Shown: one piece after another, positions 21,754 through 28,717 of the stretch
Position numbering within the stretch: position 1 is the first letter of the stretch
Layout: every line of letters starts with the position of its first letter
DNA from: Haliscomenobacter hydrossis DSM 1100
GTDB taxonomy: Bacteria > Bacteroidota > Bacteroidia > Chitinophagales > Saprospiraceae
NCBI RefSeq assembly: GCF_000212735.1
Contig: NC_015510.1
Span: forward strand, 6,883,001-6,947,000
Direction of reading: 5' to 3'
Length of the DNA: 64,000 nt
Notes under the pieces: generated by a model
Database searches by the model: none
What the model was told of the DNA's origin: nothing
Seen by the model: only the letters and a program-made list of their open reading frames with translations
Made by a program: the position numbers and the translations under genes

Positions 21754-22317
21754 ATGAAGTTGTTTCGCCAGCCACTGGAACAATACACGGATGAAGCCCT
21801 GATGCGCGAAATCGCCAAAGGTAAAGCAGCTGCATTCGCGGTGCTGTACGATCGGTATGGCCCGCGCATGTACCGCTATTTTTACCGCATGCTGTGGCAA
21901 AACGCGGCCAAAGCTGAAGATTTTACCCAGGAGTTGTTCCTCAAAATCATCGAAAAACCGCAGCTTTTTGATACCCGCCGCAATTTCAGTACCTGGATTT
22001 ACACCCTGGCGGCAAACTTGTGCAAAAACGAATACCGCCGCAAAAAAACCAGTGACCTGGAACCGGGGGTTGGCGAGTTGTGGAAGGAAAATTTTTCAGA
22101 AACCCTCGATCAGGAACTTTTTGCCCAACACCTGCGCGAAGCGATTGATCAGCTCAGTGTTGCCCACCGCGAGTGTTTTGTACTGCGTTACCAGGAAGAA
22201 CATTCGGTGGCGGAAATTGCTGAGATCATCGGGTGTCCACAGGGTACGGTAAAGTCGCGGCTGCATTACGCCTTGCAACAAGTGAGTAGTTTGATGGAAA
22301 TGTGGAAAACAAATTAA
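21754..22317 (+). CDS. ECF-type RNA polymerase sigma factor
   Basis: 187 residues. Region 2 is evident (FAVLYDRYGPRMYRYFYRML, DFTQELFLKIIEKP, FSTWIYTLAANLCKNEYRRKK) and region 4 in HRECFVLRYQEEHSVAEIAEIIGCPQGTVKSRLHYAL. This is the standard two-domain ECF layout. It lies between an exported FGE-fold protein and a membrane-anchored protein in one operon, suggesting a cell-surface signalling unit whose third gene encodes the anti-sigma factor. Confidence 0.95.
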   Translation: MKLFRQPLEQYTDEALMREIAKGKAAAFAVLYDRYGPRMYRYFYRMLWQNAAKAEDFTQELFLKIIEKPQLFDTRRNFSTWIYTLAANLCKNEYRRKKTSDLEPGVGELWKENFSETLDQELFAQHLREAIDQLSVAHRECFVLRYQEEHSVAEIAEIIGCPQGTVKSRLHYALQQVSSLMEMWKTN

Positions 22318-22322
22318 GCGCC

Positions 22323-22850
22323 ATGAAAAAAAGCATTGAAGAACTGGCATGGGAAAAGGAATGGGGCGAACTGGGTTCAGCGGAACAGCAGGCAGTCTTG
22401 TCCATGATGGATAAAGCAGCCTATTTGCGCCTGCGCGAGGTGCTATTGCTGAGCAAAGAACTGGATGCAAGCTTACAGCCTCCAGCCCGGCTGCGGGCAA
22501 ATTTGTTGGCCAAAATGGAGCAGAGTTCGGCGCTAAGCCCGGTAAAATACATTTGGGAGGTGCGGATTCCGCTTTGGCAGGCAGCGGCAGCGGTGTTGGC
22601 TGGCATGGTGCTGATGGGTTTATTGAAACCCCAGTCGGTGGTGATGGACAGCTCTACTCCGAATATAGTGCAGGTGCGGGATACTTTGGTGCAGGAAAAA
22701 ATGGTGTGGAAAGATCGGATCGTGCAAAAGACGAAGGTCGTTTATCGGGATACGAGCAGTACCGCTCCCCAAATCAATCTTGCTCCCAAGGGGGTATCCT
22801 TAGAAGATGCTCCAGAGCTGATGAGCTTGTTTACGCAGGCGGAAAAGTGA
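22323..22850 (+). CDS. Probable anti-sigma factor, single-pass membrane protein
   Basis: The ATG at 22323 is chosen; an in-frame GTG at 22302 would overlap the sigma-factor gene. 175 residues: a helical cytoplasmic N-terminal part of about 80 residues, one membrane segment (IPLWQAAAAVLAGMVLMGLL, near residues 80-100), then a polar periplasmic tail with a predicted coiled region (VRDTLVQEKMVWKDRIVQKTK). Size, topology and position after an ECF gene support the role; no zinc-binding anti-sigma motif is visible. Confidence 0.7.
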   Translation: MKKSIEELAWEKEWGELGSAEQQAVLSMMDKAAYLRLREVLLLSKELDASLQPPARLRANLLAKMEQSSALSPVKYIWEVRIPLWQAAAAVLAGMVLMGLLKPQSVVMDSSTPNIVQVRDTLVQEKMVWKDRIVQKTKVVYRDTSSTAPQINLAPKGVSLEDAPELMSLFTQAEK

Positions 22851-22886
22851 ATGACCATGACTTTACCCAAACTATTGGACATTGAT

Positions 22887-22977
22887 TTCACACAGATGCT
22901 ACGCAGATTTATTCACAGATTTCACACAGATTTTCTGCGTTAAATCTGTGAATAAATCTGTGTAGCATCTGTGTGAA
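22887..22977. repeat. 36-bp-arm palindrome between convergent genes
   Basis: The arms 22887-22922 and 22942-22977 are complementary over 36 bp with one mismatch, with a 19-base loop. Both contain repeated CACAGAT(TT) units. It lies between the converging stops at 22850 and 22991 and could terminate transcription from both sides. Confidence 0.85.
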
Positions 22978-22990
22978 CTAAACATGTCGG

Positions 22991-25900
22991 CTACTTCAAA
23001 CTCTTATAAATCGCATCCCCAATTCCCGTCCGAATGTTCAAGCTACTCACTTTTCCATTGTCCCTGGTCGGATACACCCGATTACACAAAAATACATACA
23101 CCGTTTGAGTCTTAGGGTCAATCCAGGTAAAAGGGCCGGTGAATCCCGAGTGTCCATAACTTTCTAGTGAAGCCAATCGTGGACCATTGGAGATCGTGGG
23201 GTTAAAATCCAGTTTGTCAAAAGCAATGCCCCGGCGGTTGTTGAGTTCGGGAAACTGGTAGCGTGTACAAGTATCCACCACTTCGGACTTGATGTATTGT
23301 TTTCCCCCATAATAGCCCTTTTGTAGGTACAATTGCATCAATTTCATCAGGTCGTTGGCGTTGCCAAACAGGCCTGCATGCCCCGATACGCCATTCAGTT
23401 GAGCGGCAGCTTCGTCGTGTACATGCCCGTGTACGAGGGTTTTGCGGAATAAGGAATCCACTTCGGTTGGCGCAATGCGGCTTTTGTCATAAAAACGCAG
23501 GGGGTTGTAGGTCAGGCTATTGGCTCCAATTCCGCGATAAGTTTGTTTCAGGTATGTTTCCCATTCCATGCCCGCAAGGCGCCCCATCATGGTTGGGTAG
23601 AGCATGTAGTGCAAATCGCTGTACACGTAACCTTGTTCCGGTTTGATGGGCGAATTTTTAATGGCCTCAAAAATGGTTTGCGGGTAGTCTTTGCGCAGCC
23701 AGAGTTTATCGGTGATTTGGATGGGGAATTCTTCGGATTGCGTTTCGGCGTAAGTCCCAGGCTTCCAGGTGATGGAGGTAGCATTGAGGCACGCTCTCCA
23801 CATGGCTTTATCGGTACGGATGGCTTTGACAATGTTGCGGTCCAGTTTCTTTTTGCCGCCAAAAAGCCGTTGGAAAAAATTTGGGCGCAGTTGTGCCGCG
23901 TATTGCTGCTGGTAAGCCAGGCTGTTTTTTACCGTTTGCACCGAGTCGATGTCGGCTGTCCAAAACGGAATAAAAGCGCGCAGTCCGGCGCGGTGGGTCA
24001 ACATGTCGCGAAAGCGCAAATTGCCTTTGTTGGATTGGGCAAATTCGGGGTAATAGTCGGCAAAGGTTTTGTCCAGGTCAAGCTTGTTTTCACTCATCAG
24101 TTGCATGACCGCCAGCGCGGAGGTGCTGATTTTGGTGACCGAAGCCAGGTCGTACAGATCGTCCAGGAGCACTTGCCCTTTGATGCTGGACTTGTTGTTG
24201 GTGCTGATGTTGCCCGTAGCCGTATTCAGGATGGGTTTTTCATCCATCACGTCGTTTTTGTTGCTGGCCTGGAAGTTGCCGGGGGTGTTGCTGACGCGGG
24301 CATTGGTGGCGTCTTCATAGGTGTGGAAACCGTAATTTTTTTGATAAATCACCCGTCCTTCTTTAGCAATTTGTACCACTGCTCCGGGGTAAGCCTTTTC
24401 GCGCAGTCCGAGGTTGATGATGGAATCTACCCGGGTAATCAGTTGACGGCTATCGATGCCCACCATTTCCGGGACGCCGTAAGCCAAACGTCCCATGGGT
24501 GCGGTGTTGAGGCCCATGCCCAGCGGAAATTTTTCGTTGACGGTTACCGGGAGTTTTCCCCGCATGGGGGTGGCCCCAAAAATGGCCTGGGCGGCGGCGT
24601 CTTCGATGTAGTTGGTAAACTGGTAGGCCATCACTACGGCTTTGGCTTTGTCTAGCGCGGGTATTTTATCCAGGGTATAGGGATTCCCGAAAATGGCTAC
24701 GATACTTTTACCCCCGGCGCAAAGGACGTTCAAAGCTTTGAGGTTGCTGTCGGTCAGCCCGTATTTTGCCCCCGGACGAATGTTTTGCAAGTGTACCCCA
24801 ATGATGATGAGGTCGTGGTTTTGCGTAGCCTGTTGTACCCGCAGGATGCTGGTGTCATTGGCGTTGACCGGGATGACAAAATGATCCAGCTGGGTATAAT
24901 TGCTGGCCATTTTTTGGAAGGCGGTGGTTTGGCTGGCGTCGATGGAAACCACGGCGATTTTTTGGGTCAAATCACGCACGGGCAAAATCTCGTCCTGGTT
25001 TTTGATCAAAGTCAATGCTGCTTCGGCCATTTGGCGGTTCAACACATCCGACTCGATGGTGTTCAAATCTTGCACCAGGTTTTGGAGTACGATGGGTTGG
25101 TATTTGTCCAAACCGACCCAGGATTTGGCCATCAAGATCCGGCGCACCCGCTGGTTCAGATCGGCTTCTTTGATCAGGCCATCGGTGAAGGCTTTTTTGA
25201 TGGCGGTAAATGCAGCTGGGACGTCTTCGAAGGTTTCGATCAGTTCATTTCCGGCCAAAACGGCTTTGACCAGCGCTTCACCATTGGGGTAGTATTTCAC
25301 CGCACCCTGCATGTCCATGGCGTCGGTAAAGACAAGGCCCTGAAAACCGAGGTCTTTGCGCAGCAAATCGGTTACGATGCGGGTGGAGAGGGTAGAGGCC
25401 AGATTTTTGGTAGAATCAAGCGCCGGGATACTCAAGTGCGCCGTCATGATCCCCGAAAGTCCATTTTTGATCAATTCCTGGTAGGGGTACAACTCCAGTT
25501 CCTGCAATTGCTGTTTGCTTTTGTTGATCAAAGGCAGGTCATAATGAGAATCGACGCCCGTATCGCCGTGCCCCGGAAAATGTTTGGCACTGGCCAGGAT
25601 GCGTTGGCTTTGCATGCCGCGCATGTAGGCGAGGGCTTTGCTGGTGACATTGTATTTGTCTTCGCCAAAAGAGCGAAAATTGATGACCGGGTTGTTGGGG
25701 TTGTTGTTGATGTCCACCACCGGGGCGTAGTTGACGTGTACGCCCATTCGTTTGCATTGGCGGCCAATTTCGCGGCCCATCGCTTCGATTAGGGCCTCGT
25801 TGCGGGGCATGGCGCCTAAGGTCATTTGGTAGGGGAACCGCACAGTACTGTCGAGGCGCATGGCGAGGCCCCATTCCAGGTCTTCGCCAATCAGCATAGG

Positions 25901-26203
25901 GATTTTGGAGGCAGCTTGCAATTGGTTGGTGATGCGGGCCTGCACGCTGGGCTGCCCAGCAAAAAAGACGATGCCGCCCAGGTGGTAGTTTTTTACCCAA
26001 TTCAACAATTTTTGCGGATCGTAACCTCTGCCACTGGTATTGCCTCGGGGCATCAGGAGTTGCCCGATTTTTTGGTCGAGGGTCATGGTTTGCAGGGTGC
26101 TGTCCACCCAAGGGGCGTTGTGGGTAGTGAGGAAGTCGGGGCCTTTTTGGGCGAATAAAACGCTAGCCAGCAATAGGCAGGTGATGCTTAAGATGATGCG
26201 CAT
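22991..26203 (-). CDS. GH3 beta-N-acetylhexosaminidase fused to a serine beta-lactamase-like domain
   Basis: The start is placed at the ATG 26201-26203, which gives a signal peptide (MRIILSITCLLLASVLFAQ); 1070 residues. The N-terminal GH3 domain has the NagZ-type loop AKHFPGHGDTG near residue 210 and nucleophile Asp in FTDAMDMQG near 294, followed by the GH3 C-terminal domain. From about residue 620 a class C beta-lactamase/DD-peptidase fold follows: SVTK (SxxK) near 688, a YSD motif and HSGFTG. The pair suggests trimming of peptidoglycan-derived muropeptides, sugar and peptide side by one protein. Such fusions are known in Bacteroidota. Confidence 0.92.
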   Translation of the reverse strand: MRIILSITCLLLASVLFAQKGPDFLTTHNAPWVDSTLQTMTLDQKIGQLLMPRGNTSGRGYDPQKLLNWVKNYHLGGIVFFAGQPSVQARITNQLQAASKIPMLIGEDLEWGLAMRLDSTVRFPYQMTLGAMPRNEALIEAMGREIGRQCKRMGVHVNYAPVVDINNNPNNPVINFRSFGEDKYNVTSKALAYMRGMQSQRILASAKHFPGHGDTGVDSHYDLPLINKSKQQLQELELYPYQELIKNGLSGIMTAHLSIPALDSTKNLASTLSTRIVTDLLRKDLGFQGLVFTDAMDMQGAVKYYPNGEALVKAVLAGNELIETFEDVPAAFTAIKKAFTDGLIKEADLNQRVRRILMAKSWVGLDKYQPIVLQNLVQDLNTIESDVLNRQMAEAALTLIKNQDEILPVRDLTQKIAVVSIDASQTTAFQKMASNYTQLDHFVIPVNANDTSILRVQQATQNHDLIIIGVHLQNIRPGAKYGLTDSNLKALNVLCAGGKSIVAIFGNPYTLDKIPALDKAKAVVMAYQFTNYIEDAAAQAIFGATPMRGKLPVTVNEKFPLGMGLNTAPMGRLAYGVPEMVGIDSRQLITRVDSIINLGLREKAYPGAVVQIAKEGRVIYQKNYGFHTYEDATNARVSNTPGNFQASNKNDVMDEKPILNTATGNISTNNKSSIKGQVLLDDLYDLASVTKISTSALAVMQLMSENKLDLDKTFADYYPEFAQSNKGNLRFRDMLTHRAGLRAFIPFWTADIDSVQTVKNSLAYQQQYAAQLRPNFFQRLFGGKKKLDRNIVKAIRTDKAMWRACLNATSITWKPGTYAETQSEEFPIQITDKLWLRKDYPQTIFEAIKNSPIKPEQGYVYSDLHYMLYPTMMGRLAGMEWETYLKQTYRGIGANSLTYNPLRFYDKSRIAPTEVDSLFRKTLVHGHVHDEAAAQLNGVSGHAGLFGNANDLMKLMQLYLQKGYYGGKQYIKSEVVDTCTRYQFPELNNRRGIAFDKLDFNPTISNGPRLASLESYGHSGFTGPFTWIDPKTQTVYVFLCNRVYPTRDNGKVSSLNIRTGIGDAIYKSLK

Positions 26204-26396
26204 GGTGGATGTGCGGTTTGGTTGTTGAAATGGTGGGGTGGTCGTAAGCTTTTGATGACTATTTGCTAGCAAAAAAGATGATTTTGACAAAGTTAGGGAA
26301 TTTTCATTAGTTTATTTGGGTTCTATTGACTTGTTATTTGAGGAAAGCAATTGTTGATTAAGTGTTTTTGGTAAATAATTGTTACATTAAAAGCAC

Positions 26397-27206
26397 TTAT
26401 TCTGAAATGAGTTGATCAATCCATTCTTCTATTTGTTTAGTTGCTGTAAAAACAAATTCTTGACCCTTTCCCACTGTCGGAAGCATAAATTTATCATTTA
26501 TAACTTCTCCTCTTCCATTGTGATATGATATTGGAATATCTTTGAAAAAAACAGGTAAGGACCACAAACTTTTATTGGATTTTTTTGCTGATAGTCTGAT
26601 TTTGTCAGAAAATTTAAAACGTCCGAATTTTTTTCCAATATAAATATAATTTTTTTTATTAAAATAACTTTTATGCTCTTTGTTTAAGAAGTGTAAATGA
26701 TGTATCAAATGCTGGTGCTCAACATTCTTTGGTATTTCTTTTACGTTTTTTATCACTTTATCAATAACTAAATATCCAAAGAGGGCATGAAATGGAATTT
26801 CATTTTTTAGATATTCTAATCTTCCATTATTGTATTTTGTAAATTGAAACGTACCGAAAAAAAGAAAAATGTCTCCGATATTGACTTCCTGATTTTCTAA
26901 GTGCCCGGCGGCAGATCCAACTTGACCAAAAGTCCCTATTGTCTTTGAGACTACTTTATTTATGGTATAAAATCCTAAGTCTGGATCAAGATGATGACTA
27001 ATTTCTGTGTTCTTATGCTGAAGATCTGAAAAAACATCAGAAAGAGAATCTTCTCCTATAAAAAGCTGAGAAGAGAAGAATCCCAATTCATCCTTCTCTG
27101 AGGGAATTGGAAATGATAACATTTGTGAACTAGGTAGAATGATTGAAGGGTATTTCCCATAATCTAAATCATACCCTTTTCGACTAAATATTATTTTCAT
27201 TTTCAA
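26397..27206 (-). CDS. Nmad3-family (nucleotide modification-associated domain 3) protein
   Basis: 269 residues. The N-terminus KIIFSRKGYDLDYGKYPSIILP and SFPIP match the characteristic opening of the Nmad3 family; GQVGSAAGHLENQ, IGDIFLFFGTF and the C-terminal SLPVFF with GKGQEFVF agree. Nmad domains were defined by association with phage and bacterial DNA base-modification genes; the reaction is not established. No modification enzyme lies beside it here. The gene is much more AT-rich than its neighbours, suggesting recent transfer. It diverges from the GNAT-like/HTH pair. Confidence 0.75.
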   Translation of the reverse strand: MKMKIIFSRKGYDLDYGKYPSIILPSSQMLSFPIPSEKDELGFFSSQLFIGEDSLSDVFSDLQHKNTEISHHLDPDLGFYTINKVVSKTIGTFGQVGSAAGHLENQEVNIGDIFLFFGTFQFTKYNNGRLEYLKNEIPFHALFGYLVIDKVIKNVKEIPKNVEHQHLIHHLHFLNKEHKSYFNKKNYIYIGKKFGRFKFSDKIRLSAKKSNKSLWSLPVFFKDIPISYHNGRGEVINDKFMLPTVGKGQEFVFTATKQIEEWIDQLISE

Positions 27207-27350
27207 TTGTTTGTGTTAGTATGCTGATGAAAATCATTCCTTCACTACTGTTGGCTAAGGTGCGATTAATCGAAAACTTAGAACTTCATTGTTCATCCAT
27301 CAAATGTAAATATTTTTTTAAAAATTGCAACAATCATCAAAAAAATTGCT

Positions 27351-27358
27351 TAAATTTG
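27351..27358 (+). promoter_or_regulatory. Candidate promoter of the GNAT-like/HTH pair
   Basis: TAAATTTG at 27351-27358 matches the Bacteroidota -7 element TAnnTTTG; ATTG at 27324-27327 is a possible -33 element, with somewhat long spacing (23 bases). The start codon at 27375 is only 16 bases further, so the leader would be very short. Confidence 0.4.
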
Positions 27359-27374
27359 TCAACAATACAAAGCG

Positions 27375-27842
27375 ATGAAGCTGATAAACCCAACAAGCCA
27401 AGAGACCTTTGAAGCTGAAATTTCGGGATTGGTATCGAAAGATTACAAAAGCATTCGAGACAGCAAGCAATTTGATTTTGATTGGGCCAATGAGAAGGGG
27501 TTTCAGATTTATAAACTTACCTTGAAAGATGAGGAGGAAATACTGGGTCTGATGTCCATTATCGATGTTCATCATGAATTGCGAATTCACCTTAACCTAA
27601 TTGAATCCGCTAAAAAACATCAAGGGAGGGACAAAAAACTAGAAGGTATTCCCGGGTGCCTAATCGCTTTTGCTGCTCGAATAGCCTTCAACAAAGGTTA
27701 CAATGGATTTGTTTCATTAATACCCAAAACCAGATTGATCGACTACTACATCAAACAGTATGGATTCTCCCAATATGGACGAAACCTGGCTATAGAAGGG
27801 GAAGCCTCGATGGATCTGATCAAAAAATACTTATTGTCATGA
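27375..27842 (+). CDS. GNAT-like acetyltransferase, candidate toxin
   Basis: 155 residues. The central and C-terminal parts read like a GNAT fold: beta-4 with IHLNLIESA, an acetyl-CoA-loop-like KLEGIPGCLIAFAARIAFNKGYNGFVSL, and the final YYIKQYGFSQYG that corresponds to the conserved YxxxGF motif. The loop is degenerate compared with Q/RxxGxG/A. It overlaps the next gene by four bases (ATGA), so translation is coupled. A small acetyltransferase coupled to an HTH protein resembles GNAT toxin-antitoxin modules, although known ones usually use ribbon-helix-helix antitoxins encoded first. Acetyltransferase call moderate; toxin role speculative. Confidence 0.6.
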   Translation: MKLINPTSQETFEAEISGLVSKDYKSIRDSKQFDFDWANEKGFQIYKLTLKDEEEILGLMSIIDVHHELRIHLNLIESAKKHQGRDKKLEGIPGCLIAFAARIAFNKGYNGFVSLIPKTRLIDYYIKQYGFSQYGRNLAIEGEASMDLIKKYLLS

Positions 27843-28369
27843 GCTACGAACGTCACTATCAAGAAATGCGGAAAACCCTGACGGATCAAGAAATTGCTGA
27901 GTCAACCTTCATCCCTGCCGACCTTACTGAAGCGGAAAAAAAGGAAAATGACGAAGCTTTCCGCAAAATACGTTTTGAGCGGCTTGCACAAATGACAAGG
28001 GAGCAAAAAATCTATGCTGATCTTTTGCAACTCCGCTTTCAGTTAGAGGACTACCTTTCGAATGCAGTGTTTGAACCGGAGAAAAACTTTGCTCATTATC
28101 TATCACGCTACATCCATATTTTTGATAAATCCAATAAACATTTTGCCGAAGACATCAACATTCATGTTAGCAGGCTCAGCAGAATGCTCAATGACAAAGA
28201 AATGCCCAACGTTGAATTGATGTATCGTTTGGAGCGCCATTCTGGGGATTTGGTTCCTGCTTTGCTGTGGTGGAAGTTATTGTCAAAAAAGCAAGAGTTT
28301 GATCTCCTCACCAACAAGGAAATAAGAGCTACAGAAAATTTGAAAGTGAAAAACGCCTTTTCTTATTGA
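27839..28369 (+). CDS. HTH (XRE-like) protein, candidate antitoxin
   Basis: 176 residues starting at the ATG 27839, which overlaps the previous stop. The first 80 residues are charged and helical (DLTEAEKKENDEAFRKIRFERLAQMTREQKIYADLLQLR is split by turns). The second half contains an XRE-like HTH: FAEDINIHVSRLSRMLNDKEMP followed by NVELMYRLERHSGDLVPALLWW. Such domains bind operator DNA and often neutralise a partner toxin. A composite palindrome begins at its stop codon. The regulator call is fairly safe; the antitoxin role is inferred from arrangement. Confidence 0.65.
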   Translation: MSYERHYQEMRKTLTDQEIAESTFIPADLTEAEKKENDEAFRKIRFERLAQMTREQKIYADLLQLRFQLEDYLSNAVFEPEKNFAHYLSRYIHIFDKSNKHFAEDINIHVSRLSRMLNDKEMPNVELMYRLERHSGDLVPALLWWKLLSKKQEFDLLTNKEIRATENLKVKNAFSY

Positions 28370-28651
28370 CTCACATTACACATTTTTCACCGCAGAGTAA
28401 CGGAGGACACGCGGAGTTTCGCGGAGTTTTTTAGGTTTAATGAGTTTGCCACCTGCGGTGGCTGGAGTTCGTGCTCCAGGAAGATCTTGCTCAAGTTCAA
28501 GCTAAGGAGAATGGGATTTGCTAAAGGTAAGGCTCCAACCTTGAGCAAAAGCGACCTCCGTGCCCTCTCCGCACCGCAGGTGCTCCTTTAAAAACTCCGC
28601 GAAACTCCGCGTCAACTCCGTTACTCTGCGGTGAAAAATGTGTAATGTGAG
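28370..28651. repeat. Composite inverted repeat, CCGCAGAGT family, copy 2
   Basis: The outer arms (about 28370-28438 and 28586-28651) pair over long stretches: CTCACATTACACATTTTTCA, the CCGCAGAGTAACGGAG block and CGCGGAGTTTCGCGGAGTTT. The interior contains the modules CACCTGCGGTGG, GAAGATCTTGCTCAAG and GCGACCTCCGTG that also occur in the 12.2-kb copy in different order or orientation. It fills most of the 348-bp gap between the convergent HTH and GH127 genes; the rest shows nothing else. Confidence 0.8.
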
Positions 28652-28717
28652 TGATTAAGCAAGAAGTGAAAAGGCACACAATTGGTTTTTTACCGTGTAC
28701 TATTTATTTTTCGCTAT

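Noticed and set aside
23543-25792. Two long antisense frames (370 and 335 codons) opposite the GH3-beta-lactamase gene
   Set aside because: Both lie wholly within a well-supported gene on the other strand and have low-complexity, domain-free translations.
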